64,000 bases of DNA from Streptomyces laurentii (GTDB taxonomy: Bacteria; Actinomycetota; Actinomycetes; Streptomycetales; Streptomycetaceae): the NCBI GenBank assembly GCA_002355495.1, contig AP017424.1, forward strand, positions 4,030,001 to 4,094,000, read 5' to 3'. Both the position numbers and the translations under genes were made by a program. This document shows positions 1-8,312 of the stretch, piece by piece. The notes beneath the pieces were generated by a model. It made no database searches, had not been told where the DNA came from, and saw only the letters and a list, made by a program, of their open reading frames with translations. Position 1 is the first letter of the stretch, and the number at the start of each line of letters is the position of its first letter.

Positions 1-89
1 GACCCCCGTGGTGCCCGACGTCTGCCGTCTGACGCTCTACGACGCTAACGGCCCCGCCGGCACGCCGACATCAGGGAAACCCCCGAAGA

Positions 90-114
90 GAACCCCTGGA
101 TTGCCCCAGGGTTC
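90..114 (-). terminator. possible terminator of the tsrI-U operon
   Basis: Arms GAACCCCTGG and CCAGGGTTC (one bulged C) flank a 6-nt loop about 150 bp after the tsrU stop. There is no T-tract, which is common in Streptomyces. It is the only clear hairpin downstream of the long minus-strand operon. Confidence 0.4.
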
Positions 115-130
115 GATCAGGGTTCCGGCC

Positions 131-178
131 CGAGGACCGGCCCGAGGACCGGCCCGAGGACCGGCCCGAGGACCGGCC
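131..178. repeat. 12-bp tandem repeat x4
   Basis: Four exact copies of CGAGGACCGGCC, followed by degenerate copies to about 200. It lies outside any supported gene and has no spacers, so it is not a CRISPR. Confidence 0.75.
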
Positions 179-266
179 GAGGTCCGGCCCGAGGCCGGCC
201 CGGGTCCCGGCCGGATTCCGGTCCGCCCCGCGGTCCGCTCCGCACTCGTCCTCGCAGGTGGTGCCG

Positions 267-1085
267 TCAGACGGCGAGCCGCCGTTCGCTCAGTAACGCG
301 TCGAAGTCGTCGGCGCCCACGTGGAGGAAGCGGCCGGCGAGGGGGTCGAGGTCGCCGTGGGCCACGCGGAGTATCGCCGCGAGGAACAGGGCGGGGTCCG
401 TCCAGTCGTCGCGGCCCGCGCAGACGGCCATCGACAGGGTCATGTCGGTGCGCACCATGCCCGGACTGATGTCGAACAGGTGGACCCCGCGGTCCCGGAG
501 CGGTTCCGCCGCGACCGCGTCCAGGGCGAGCAGCGTCGCCTTGGAGCCGCAGTAGGCGGAGTAGCGGGGGTCTCCCTGGACGGCGAGGCGGGAGTTGACG
601 TTGACGACGCGGCCCGATCCGCGGCGGGTCATCTCCGGCAGGACGGCCCGGCAGGTGTTGACGGTGCCGCGGACGTTCGTCTCGAAGACCTCCCACCACC
701 GCTCCGGATCGGCTTCCCAGAAGGGGAGTTCGCCCTGGTCCACCAGGCCGGCGTTGTTCACCAGGAGGTCGACGGGGCCGAGTGCGGCCCGTACCGCCTC
801 GGCGGCCTCCCGGATCTCGGCGGGCGCGCGGACATCCGCCACCGCCACGGCGACACCGGCTTCCGGACCGCCTCCGGAGCCGTCCCCGGAGCCGTCCCCG
901 GAGGCGGCTTCGCGGGCGGCGGCGCAGGCGCGCGCGGTGACGTCGAGGAGCCGCCGGTTCCGGCCGACCAGTCCGACGGTCATGCCCGCCTCGGCGAGGG
1001 CGACCGCGACCATCCGCCCGATGCCGCGGCCGGCCCCGGTGACCAGCGCGACCTGCCCGGCGAGCGGGAGCGCGGGGGCGGTCAC
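267..1085 (-). CDS. tsrU: SDR ketoreductase of the quinaldate branch
   Basis: A 272-residue short-chain dehydrogenase/reductase. The N-terminal TGAGRGIG nucleotide-binding loop, the NNAG motif and a YxxxK pair (YCGSK) preceded by a serine (VNSR) are all visible, so the active site looks intact. In thiostrepton biosynthesis the enzyme at this position is known to reduce the acetylquinoline-type ketone stereospecifically to the hydroxyethyl quinaldate. The GTG start at 1085 overlaps the tsrT stop as GTGA, which indicates translational coupling. It is the last gene of the minus-strand operon. A run of GDGSGDGSGGG residues near position 75 is an unusual low-complexity insertion between the early beta-alpha units. 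Confidence 0.9.
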   Translation of the reverse strand: MTAPALPLAGQVALVTGAGRGIGRMVAVALAEAGMTVGLVGRNRRLLDVTARACAAAREAASGDGSGDGSGGGPEAGVAVAVADVRAPAEIREAAEAVRAALGPVDLLVNNAGLVDQGELPFWEADPERWWEVFETNVRGTVNTCRAVLPEMTRRGSGRVVNVNSRLAVQGDPRYSAYCGSKATLLALDAVAAEPLRDRGVHLFDISPGMVRTDMTLSMAVCAGRDDWTDPALFLAAILRVAHGDLDPLAGRFLHVGADDFDALLSERRLAV

Positions 1086-2881
1086 CGGACGGCCTCCGCG
1101 AGCTCCCCGAGCGGGAGCGTGGCGCCGCTCATGATCGCCTCGCGGTCGCGCCAATGGGCCCAGAAAGCGCCCGTGTATCCCTTCCTGTTCAGGCTGGTGA
1201 GGAAGGGGTTGTCGGCGTAGTTGTTGTCGTTCTCGCTGCTGCCGGAGAGGGTCGGCAGCATCACCCGGTACTGCTCGGACTTCGGGATGCGGTCCCAGAG
1301 GAAGTCGACCGAGGCCCGCCAGATCCCGTCGGGGCTGTCCGCCGTCCCCGGAGCCTCGGGGAGGTCGGGGGAGAAGTAACAGACGAGCCGGAAGTCGCCG
1401 GACTCGTCGAACATGAACTGCCGTTCGTACTCGATGGGTCCGTCGCACTGGTGCAGCTGCTTCAGGACGATCGGCCCCGACGCGTTGTTGGACTGGAGCC
1501 CGCGGACCGTGCGTACCCCGTCGCACTGCTCGGCCAGGGACTTGGCCAGGCCCATGTAGGGGAGGAGCCGGAGGCCGAGGCTGAACCCGGTGACCGTGGC
1601 GTCGAGTTCCATCATCCGGTCGACGCAGTCGCGCATGGTCTCCAGGGTCTCCCCCGGCATGCCGAAGAGCGCCTCGACCATCGTCAGCATGCCGTTGCGG
1701 TGGCACAGCTGCACCAGCCGCTCGGTGTCGGCGAAGTCGTAGTACCGGGTGCCCTTCGCGGTCACCTTCCACCCGTCGAGCATCTCGGGACGGGTGTGGT
1801 CGGCGCCGATGTTCACGCCCGCGCAGCCGGCGGCGGCCAGCAGCTCCGCGAACTCCTCGTCGAACGGGGAAGGTTGACAGTAGACCCAGAGCCGGAGGTC
1901 GCGCAGCGGGCTGGTCGCGTCGTGGTCGCGGCGCCGCACGATCTCCCGCAGCAGGTTCTTGCTGTGCGCGATCGAGAGGTTGAACTCGCTGTCCGTGGTG
2001 TGCAGATCATGGATGCCCTGGGCGGTCAGCGCCTCCATCTCGTCCACCACCGCCGTGATGCCGCGCCGCGCGAACTGCGTTCCCTTGGCGTCCGGTTCGA
2101 CGCAGAAGCTGCATTTGTAGACGCAGCCGTTCTTGGTCAGGATGCTGCCCAGGCCGCCCTCGCGGTAGTAGCGCAGGTTGTCGACCTTGTACGGCTCGCC
2201 CGACCGCCGGGTGTAGGGGAGTTCGGTCTCCGCCTGCCAGGCCCGGCTCTCGTGGTGGCCGACGGCCGCGAACGACAGCGGGACGGGGACCGGGGCGGAC
2301 GAGGAAGAGGGCGCGGGCGAGGGTGAGGGCGAGGAAGAAGGCGCGGGGGCCGCGCGGGGATCCAGCGCGGGCGGGGCCACTCTGGTGACGTTCCCGGGGC
2401 CGCGGTTGACCAGCAGTCCAGGGATGTGGATGCGGTCGGCGGACCGTCCCTCCGCGAGCGCCCGCGCCAGATCGCAGATGATCTTCTCGCCCGGCCCCTT
2501 CACCCCGTACTCGATGCCGAAGTAGTCGACCAGGGCGAAGGGCATGGTGGAGAAGCCCACTCCGCCCGCGACGACCGGCGCGGCGGTGAGCCGCCGTACC
2601 TCGTCGATGACCGCCTTGTACCCGTCCACGAAGGGGCGTTGCTCAAGCGCGTACACCGTGTCGGTGTTGCGGCAGGTCACGCCGACGAGCAGCGGGCGCT
2701 CCGCCCGGAAGTAGTCCCGGAGGGTCTGCCGCCAGTCGTCCAGGTGGAAGGTGAGGTCCAGGACGTGCGCCTCGAAGCCGGAGGCCTCCAGCGCGGTGGT
2801 GAGCACGTCCAGCGCGTACGGCGCGATCGGGGGGTGGATCTGGTTGGGGTTGATCAGAGCGACGGTGCCTTTACGGAGCAT
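1082..2881 (-). CDS. tsrT: cobalamin-dependent radical SAM tryptophan 2-methyltransferase
   Basis: A 599-residue class B radical SAM methylase. The N-terminal part (about 1-165) is a B12-binding domain. The radical SAM core starts near 245 with CxxxCxxC formed by C253, C257 and C260 (GCVYKCSFC). A Ser/Pro-rich linker (about 178-200, SPSPSPAPSSSS) joins the two and looks repeat-expanded. Known role of this family in the pathway: methylation of C2 of the tryptophan indole, the first step to the quinaldate of thiostrepton. The same enzyme is called TsrM in much of the enzymology literature. AGGAAG lies 7 bases before ATG 2881, 16 bp after the tsrS stop. The 3' end overlaps tsrU by GTGA. Confidence 0.95.
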   Translation of the reverse strand: MLRKGTVALINPNQIHPPIAPYALDVLTTALEASGFEAHVLDLTFHLDDWRQTLRDYFRAERPLLVGVTCRNTDTVYALEQRPFVDGYKAVIDEVRRLTAAPVVAGGVGFSTMPFALVDYFGIEYGVKGPGEKIICDLARALAEGRSADRIHIPGLLVNRGPGNVTRVAPPALDPRAAPAPSSSPSPSPAPSSSSAPVPVPLSFAAVGHHESRAWQAETELPYTRRSGEPYKVDNLRYYREGGLGSILTKNGCVYKCSFCVEPDAKGTQFARRGITAVVDEMEALTAQGIHDLHTTDSEFNLSIAHSKNLLREIVRRRDHDATSPLRDLRLWVYCQPSPFDEEFAELLAAAGCAGVNIGADHTRPEMLDGWKVTAKGTRYYDFADTERLVQLCHRNGMLTMVEALFGMPGETLETMRDCVDRMMELDATVTGFSLGLRLLPYMGLAKSLAEQCDGVRTVRGLQSNNASGPIVLKQLHQCDGPIEYERQFMFDESGDFRLVCYFSPDLPEAPGTADSPDGIWRASVDFLWDRIPKSEQYRVMLPTLSGSSENDNNYADNPFLTSLNRKGYTGAFWAHWRDREAIMSGATLPLGELAEAVR

Positions 2882-2897
2882 GATCTCGTCTTCCTGC

Positions 2898-5708
2898 TTA
2901 CGGCCGTGTGGCGGCGGCGCAGCCCTCGGTCGCTCGTGCGCGCGGAGGCTGCGAGGTCTCCAGGACGTACTCGGTGACGCGGCTGCCGGGTGCGGCGGCG
3001 GTGGTGCCGCCGGCGGGATCCGGCAGCGGTTCGGTGAAGGTCAGCGTGTCCCCGGGCGCGGGCGCCAGGGCCGGCCAGCACAGCGGCTGGGAGAAGTCGA
3101 CGTAGAGGGGCTTGCGGAGGGCCGCGCCGCCGGAGGTGGAGCGGGCGGCGTCCACCGGGCGTCTGTCGGCCAGGCCGCGGACGACGTCCCAGGGGTCCGG
3201 GAGCGTCGTGCCGCGCAGGAACGAGCGGCGGGGCACGCCCGTACGCGCGCACCAGCGGTACCAGGCCAGGGCCTCCCGCGCGGTTCCGCCGGCTCCCGCC
3301 GCGCCCGGGAGGGCTTCCGCGGGCAGCGCCGCCGCGGGCACCTTCCAGGTGCGCCGGCTCAGCACGAGCCGCCCCAGGGTCAGCCGCGGATAGTGCCGTA
3401 CGGCCTCCGGGTCCCGGGGCGCCGCGAGGGCGTCCACGTGATCCCACAGGGCGAGCGTCGCCCCGGATCCCGGCCCGAGGCGGCTCAGCCACCGGTACAG
3501 GCCGGGGGCCACGGTCGGCAGGGTCGCGTTGTGCGGTACGGGGAACAGCGGGCGTCCCGCGAAGCGGCCGGTGCCGGTGCCGGTGCCGGCGCCGGCGCCG
3601 GCACCGGGGCCAGGGCCGGTGCCCGGGGCGTCGTCGCCCTCGCCGCCGAAGAGCAGCAGCCGCCCGCCCGCCACGCGCACCGCGCAGGAGGACAGGTCGA
3701 CCCGGGCCCCGGGGGTCTCGGGGGCGCACTCCAGGGCGCGGCCCGGATAGCCGAGCGCGGCGGGCAGCAGCAGGGGCCGCTCGTTGACGGTGGCGCCGAG
3801 CGACGCGGCGATGTCGACCGGGACCCCGTGCTCGTGAGGGGTGGCGGCGGTCGCCGCCCAGTCGCGCAGCACGGCGAGCCGGGCCGGGTCCAGGCCGGCG
3901 GCGACGCGGGCGGCGAAGCGGCCGTAGCCGGTGCCGACCCCGTTCACCACCACGCGGTCCCCGGCGAGTTGGACCGGCCAGGCCGCGCAGGAGAGGTCCA
4001 TGACCGCGTCCGGCAGATCGGCCGCCACCGCGTCGAGGAGGCCGGGATCGCACGCGGCCTCCGGCGCGCCCGGGTTCCGGTCCGCCGCCGCGCGGAGCCC
4101 GTCGAAGAGCCGGTGGCGCAGGGCGAGGACCGTGGCGAGTTCCTCGGCCTGACAGTCGGCGAGCAACGCGTCGGATTCCCGGCGGCCCTCGTCGAGGAAC
4201 CACGCGTAGGCGGTCAGGACGGGCACCGGATCGGTGCCGAAGCGGCGCCGGAACGCGAGGGCCGTGGCCAGCTGGAAGGGCAGCTCGAAGCCGAGCAGCG
4301 GCACGACGCGCTGGACGCGGCCGAGGTCGGCGAGGACCTCGGGGCCGAAGGGGCCCGTGCCGTCGGCGCGCGGAACGTCGTCGTCGGCACGGACGCCCAT
4401 GACGCCCACGACGTCCTCGCCGACCGCCGAACGGTCGCCGCCGCCCGCCCGGACGCCGATCCCCAGCGCGGTGGCGACGGCGGCGATGCCGTCCTTCGCG
4501 TCGCGCCGGGCGCCCGCGTGTGCCGGATCGGCGGCGAGGGCGTCCTCGGCGTCACGCAACACGCCCAGCGCGTCGTGGAGTTGACGGGCCTGCCGGGCCT
4601 CGGTCGCGTCCGGGTCCAGGTCCAGGTCCAGGTCCGGTGCCGGCGCCGTCGCGTCGGCCGCCGCGTGCAGCGTCCGCCGGCCATGGGAGGGAAGACGTGG
4701 ACCGATCTCCAGGAGCCCGCGCGCGACGAGGCGCGCGAGGCCGTCGGGCAGGGTGCCGCCCGGCGCGACGGTGTCCAGGCGGACCGGTTCCCGCAGCCGG
4801 GCGAGGGTGCCGGCGAGCGCGGCGCCGCATGGCGCGGACAGCACCCGTTCGGTGCCGTCCGCCCTGCTCAGGAGCCAGGTCACGCGCGTCCCGGAGGCGT
4901 CCTGGCGGACGGCCGCGGTGGGGTTGGCGGTGAGCCACAGCCGCTCCGGCCGCAGGCTCCGGTGGCCGCCCGCGGCGATCCACTGCCGTACCCACTCGAT
5001 CACCGCGCGGTCGATCCGCACATGGCTGCGCGAGGGGAGGTCCGAAGCGGCCGGTGCCGTGTTCTCGAAGAGCACGTGCGTGGTGGCGAAGCCGGCGAAC
5101 GGGGTCGGCTTCGACGCGGCGCGCTGCATGAGGCGGAGCAGGGTGAGGGCCCGGCGCCGGGTCTTCTTCGCGGCGGCCGGGTCCAGTGCGCCGACGGGGC
5201 CGGCGGCCAGGAGGCCGGGTACGGAGAGCTCGACGGACCGGGCGAGGTGCGGGTCGCGCAGCAGGGCGTCGACGGTCGCGCCGGACGTACGGGCCAAGTC
5301 CGCGAGGGCCAGGTCTAGTTCGTGACGGTTCGTGTCGCGCGCGGTCAGGGCGCGCGTGTACTCCTCCGCGAGGGCGGCGGCCGGGCCCCCGAGCACGGCG
5401 CCGGAATCGGCGGGCAGCGGGCGGGAGTTGAACGCGGCCCGGCGTACCCGCAGCAGATCGCGGCGCTCCTCCTGCCGTACGGTCGGCACCGACTCCCCGA
5501 CCTGGTCGGCGAGTCGGGTGCCGGTGCGCTGGACGGCGTCCTCCGCGTACGCCCAGGCCGCGGCCGCGCCCCACACCCGGTCGCTGCCCAGGTCCGCCAG
5601 GACGGAGCCCGGGACGCGGCACCGGCGGCGTACCACCACCGGCCCCGGGACGACGTGGTCGGCAGCCACGGGGGCCGTCTCGTGTACGGGCCCGCTCGTC
5701 ACCGCCAT
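2898..5708 (-). CDS. tsrS: LanB-type dehydratase, N-terminal domain protein (second copy)
   Basis: A 936-residue protein of the lantibiotic dehydratase N-terminal family, which glutamylates Ser/Thr hydroxyls using glutamyl-tRNA in characterised relatives. Family signatures include KPTPFAGFATT near residue 220, RHYPRLTLGRLVLSRRTWKV and the FLRGTTLPDPW stretch near the C terminus. It lacks the SpaB_C elimination domain. It is a paralogue of TsrJ in the same operon, so the cluster carries two glutamylation-type subunits. I infer either a division of labour between residues or a non-catalytic partner role. A Gly/Pro/Ala/Thr dipeptide run (about 703-723) is repeat-encoded. ATG 5708 has GGAG five bases upstream; a GTG at 5702 forming GTGA with the tsrR stop is the alternative. 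Confidence 0.9.
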   Translation of the reverse strand: MAVTSGPVHETAPVAADHVVPGPVVVRRRCRVPGSVLADLGSDRVWGAAAAWAYAEDAVQRTGTRLADQVGESVPTVRQEERRDLLRVRRAAFNSRPLPADSGAVLGGPAAALAEEYTRALTARDTNRHELDLALADLARTSGATVDALLRDPHLARSVELSVPGLLAAGPVGALDPAAAKKTRRRALTLLRLMQRAASKPTPFAGFATTHVLFENTAPAASDLPSRSHVRIDRAVIEWVRQWIAAGGHRSLRPERLWLTANPTAAVRQDASGTRVTWLLSRADGTERVLSAPCGAALAGTLARLREPVRLDTVAPGGTLPDGLARLVARGLLEIGPRLPSHGRRTLHAAADATAPAPDLDLDLDPDATEARQARQLHDALGVLRDAEDALAADPAHAGARRDAKDGIAAVATALGIGVRAGGGDRSAVGEDVVGVMGVRADDDVPRADGTGPFGPEVLADLGRVQRVVPLLGFELPFQLATALAFRRRFGTDPVPVLTAYAWFLDEGRRESDALLADCQAEELATVLALRHRLFDGLRAAADRNPGAPEAACDPGLLDAVAADLPDAVMDLSCAAWPVQLAGDRVVVNGVGTGYGRFAARVAAGLDPARLAVLRDWAATAATPHEHGVPVDIAASLGATVNERPLLLPAALGYPGRALECAPETPGARVDLSSCAVRVAGGRLLLFGGEGDDAPGTGPGPGAGAGAGTGTGTGRFAGRPLFPVPHNATLPTVAPGLYRWLSRLGPGSGATLALWDHVDALAAPRDPEAVRHYPRLTLGRLVLSRRTWKVPAAALPAEALPGAAGAGGTAREALAWYRWCARTGVPRRSFLRGTTLPDPWDVVRGLADRRPVDAARSTSGGAALRKPLYVDFSQPLCWPALAPAPGDTLTFTEPLPDPAGGTTAAAPGSRVTEYVLETSQPPRARATEGCAAATRP

Positions 5709-6889
5709 GCGATCTCCAGCGGCAGGCGGTCCAGGCCCCGGTGCAGGAAGTGCGGCGTCCACGCCGGGTCGTCCGCGAGCCGCAGCCCGGACCATCGCCG
5801 GCTCACGGCGTCGAGCATCACCCGGCCCTCGGTGCGCGCCAGGTGCGCGCCGAGGCACACATGGCGGCCCTCGCCGAAACTGACGCCGGTGTTGCCGTCC
5901 TTGGCGTCGCCGCTGGTGAGCAGCTCGTGGTTGGCGGCGCCGAGCATCACCCGGATGCGGTCGCCGGGCTGGATGCGCCGCGACGCCAGCTCGCACTCCT
6001 CCCGCGCCACGCGGACGGTGAACGTGAGCGGGGACTCGCCGAGCAGCAGCAGGTCGACCTCCGCCTGGGCGTCCACCGTGCCGTCGGCCAGGCCCGCGAG
6101 GAGTCCGGGGTGGGTGGCGAGGCGCAGCAGTAGGCCGCTGAGCATGTTGCGGGAGGTATCGTGCCCGGCGATGTAAAGGCTGAAGACGTTGGCGAGGACC
6201 TCGGTACGGGTCAGCGCGTCCGGGGTGTCGCGCGCCTCGTCGGCGAGCGCCAGCACGGAGTCGGGCACGAGCAGTTCCGGAGTCCGCGTCCAGCGGTCGA
6301 CGAGCCTGCCCAGCGCGTCCACGTGGGTCAGCGCGCGGTCGACGTCGTCCTCGGCGGGCTTCCCGGACGCCACGCCGCCGCCCCTGCTGATCACCCGGCA
6401 CAGTTCGCTGACCTCGTCGCGGTCGGCGTCGGGGATGCCGACGAGGTCGCCGATGACGCTCACGGGCAGCCGGGCGGCGAGCTCCGCGACCCCGTCCAGG
6501 GAGGAGCGCTGCTCCGCCTCGTCCAGGAGCGCCGCCATCGCGGCCTCGATCCGCACGGTGCGGGCGCGGATCGCCCGCGGGGTGAACAGCCGTCCGAGGA
6601 ACCGGCGCAGGCGCGCGTGCCGCTCTCCCTCGCAGGCCAGCAGCATGCTCTGGAAGAACCCGGCGTGGCTGCCGTCGGCCGACCACTGCGATCCCGGCGG
6701 CGGGCCGGGCAGGCTGAAGCGGGGGTCGCGCAGCACCAGCCGGGCGAGCTCGTAGCCGGTCACCACCCAGGTGCGGTCGGGACGGCTCCATACGAGGGGG
6801 CCCTGGCGGCGCATCCGCTCGTAGAGGGGGGCCGGGCACTTGAGCAGTGCCTCGGTGACCGCCGCGCGGGAGGGTCCGGTCGTCGTCAT
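5699..6889 (-). CDS. tsrR: cytochrome P450, thiostrepton side-ring tailoring
   Basis: A 396-residue soluble bacterial P450. The heme-ligand loop FGEGRHVCLG places the thiolate at C345, and the I-helix carries AGHDTS. The K-helix ExxR is replaced: in the aligned segment EVDLLLLGESP the expected Glu and Arg are Asp and Leu. From published work on this cluster, one of the two P450s epoxidises the quinaldate before ring closure and the other dihydroxylates an isoleucine. I recall the epoxidase being TsrR, but the sequence alone does not decide. The 109-bp gap to tsrQ is the largest within the operon, and the gene overlaps tsrS by 10 bp. Confidence 0.9.
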   Translation of the reverse strand: MTTTGPSRAAVTEALLKCPAPLYERMRRQGPLVWSRPDRTWVVTGYELARLVLRDPRFSLPGPPPGSQWSADGSHAGFFQSMLLACEGERHARLRRFLGRLFTPRAIRARTVRIEAAMAALLDEAEQRSSLDGVAELAARLPVSVIGDLVGIPDADRDEVSELCRVISRGGGVASGKPAEDDVDRALTHVDALGRLVDRWTRTPELLVPDSVLALADEARDTPDALTRTEVLANVFSLYIAGHDTSRNMLSGLLLRLATHPGLLAGLADGTVDAQAEVDLLLLGESPLTFTVRVAREECELASRRIQPGDRIRVMLGAANHELLTSGDAKDGNTGVSFGEGRHVCLGAHLARTEGRVMLDAVSRRWSGLRLADDPAWTPHFLHRGLDRLPLEIAWR

Positions 6890-6998
6890 CTCGTCATCAC
6901 GCTCTTTCTCAACGGGCTCGGCGGGCTCGGCTCGTCGGCTTCGACGGCTGGGTGACCTCGGCGTCTCGGCGTCTCGGCGCCTGGGCGGCTCGACGCGC

Positions 6999-8312
6999 TC
7001 AGCGCAGCACCTTGCCGCGGGCGTCGTAGGCGGTCTCGTCGGCCGGTCTGCACAGGACCCGGTGCGGGGTGACCGGGACGGGCAGGCGGGCGCAGGCGTC
7101 GCGGACCCGGTCCTCGGTCACGGCGTCGGTCCCCATGACGATCACGGTGAGGCGGTCGCCGGTCCGGGAACGGTCGACGGACACCGAGGCGTCCCGGACA
7201 CCGGGCAGCGCCCGGACGGCGGCCGTGATCTCGCGCGGGTAGACGCTGACGCCGTCGACCTTGACCAGGTCGTCCGCGCGGCCGTCCAGCACGAACCCCC
7301 CGCCGCCGTCGGCCCGGTGGGCGAGATCGCCGGTGGTCACGGCGCCGTCCGGCCCGGTGGTGAGCCGGCCCCCGGTCACCGCGAACCGGGTGTCGGGCCC
7401 CCTGGTCCACAGGGTGCCGACGCCGTCCGGCCCGACGTCCTCCAGCCAGACGGGTTTGCCTGGCAGGGGCGCGCCGACATGGCCGTCGGCGCGCACCGTA
7501 CGCCCGACCGTGACGAGTCCCGTCTCGGTGGAGCCGAGCATGGTCAGGAAGTCGCAGCCGGGGAACCCCGCGCGGATCCGGCCCGCCCGCTCGGGGGTGA
7601 GGCCGCCGCCGGCGGGGACGAAGGAGGTGCCGCGGAAGTCGTGCCGTCCGGCCGCCGTACGGGCGCCCAGCGCGGCGAGCGCGGGCGGCGCCAGGCACAC
7701 GCCGGGGCGGCCGGCCAGCTCGGGGACGGCCGTCGCCCAGGAGCCGGGCCGGAACAGGACGAGGTCGCGGCCGAGCGTCATCGCCGGGGCGGCCACCATG
7801 TAGAAGGCCGCCGCGAAGTCGATGGCGGAGCAGGTGGCGAACACCTCGGCCGCCGCGTACTCCGGCATGCCGTCGGCGTACAGCCGTACCGCCGAGGGGA
7901 TCGCGTGCGGCCGGCCGAAGAGCAGTTTCGGCTGCCCGGTGGTGCCCGAGGAGGCGGTGGCGTACGTGGGGCCGGCGACCTCGGGCGGAGGCGCCGCCTG
8001 GGGCCCGGCCGCCGTCAACTCCCCGTCGCCCAGCGGCTTGTGGCCGTCCGCGGCCCAGGCCGCGGGGTCGCCGAGCACCCAGCGGGGGGCGGGGCCGAGC
8101 AGCCCGAGCGCGAGCAGCCCCACGATCGACCGCTCGCCGCCGTCCGCCGGGACGACCCAGCCGTACGGGGCGTCGGGCAGCCCCGCCGCCAGCCGCTCCG
8201 CCCGGGCGAGGAGCGACGGCCACGGATGACGTCCGCGCTCGGTCACCACCCCGGCGCGCGAACGCCGCAGCACCGGTTCGGCCTGCTTCAGCCACGCGCC
8301 GAGGCCGCCCAT
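6999..8312 (-). CDS. tsrQ: AMP-dependent acyl ligase, probable quinaldate activation
   Basis: A 437-residue ANL-superfamily adenylation enzyme. Visible motifs are the P-loop SSGTTGQPK (A3), GSTETG (A5), TGD (A7) and a C-terminal RGKVLR with the A10-type lysine. It is shorter than free-standing CoA ligases because the N-terminal lobe is reduced. By context it probably activates the quinaldic acid for attachment to the peptide, as the AMP ligase does for the indolic acid in nosiheptide biosynthesis; the substrate is inferred. ATG 8312 has GGGAG eight bases upstream and overlaps the end of tsrP by 25 bp. No separate carrier-protein gene is present, but the TsrP tail looks carrier-like. Confidence 0.85.
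   Translation of the reverse strand: MGGLGAWLKQAEPVLRRSRAGVVTERGRHPWPSLLARAERLAAGLPDAPYGWVVPADGGERSIVGLLALGLLGPAPRWVLGDPAAWAADGHKPLGDGELTAAGPQAAPPPEVAGPTYATASSGTTGQPKLLFGRPHAIPSAVRLYADGMPEYAAAEVFATCSAIDFAAAFYMVAAPAMTLGRDLVLFRPGSWATAVPELAGRPGVCLAPPALAALGARTAAGRHDFRGTSFVPAGGGLTPERAGRIRAGFPGCDFLTMLGSTETGLVTVGRTVRADGHVGAPLPGKPVWLEDVGPDGVGTLWTRGPDTRFAVTGGRLTTGPDGAVTTGDLAHRADGGGGFVLDGRADDLVKVDGVSVYPREITAAVRALPGVRDASVSVDRSRTGDRLTVIVMGTDAVTEDRVRDACARLPVPVTPHRVLCRPADETAYDARGKVLR

Larger units (their letters stand above)
1..266. other. left-edge spacer downstream of tsrU
   Basis: No gene is recognised here. A plus-strand frame enters from the left edge and stops at TAA 46-48; too little is visible to name it. 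The rest is a weak hairpin (90-114), a 12-bp tandem repeat (131-178) and G+C-rich spacer up to the stop of tsrU. Confidence 0.4.

Noticed and set aside
131..178. Tandem repeats resembling a CRISPR.
   Set aside because: Units are 12 bp with no unique spacers, and no cas genes exist in the window.
8..469. An Arg/Pro-rich plus-strand frame over the left repeats and the end of tsrU.
   Set aside because: It is built of the repeat and of the antisense of tsrU; no independent evidence supports it.
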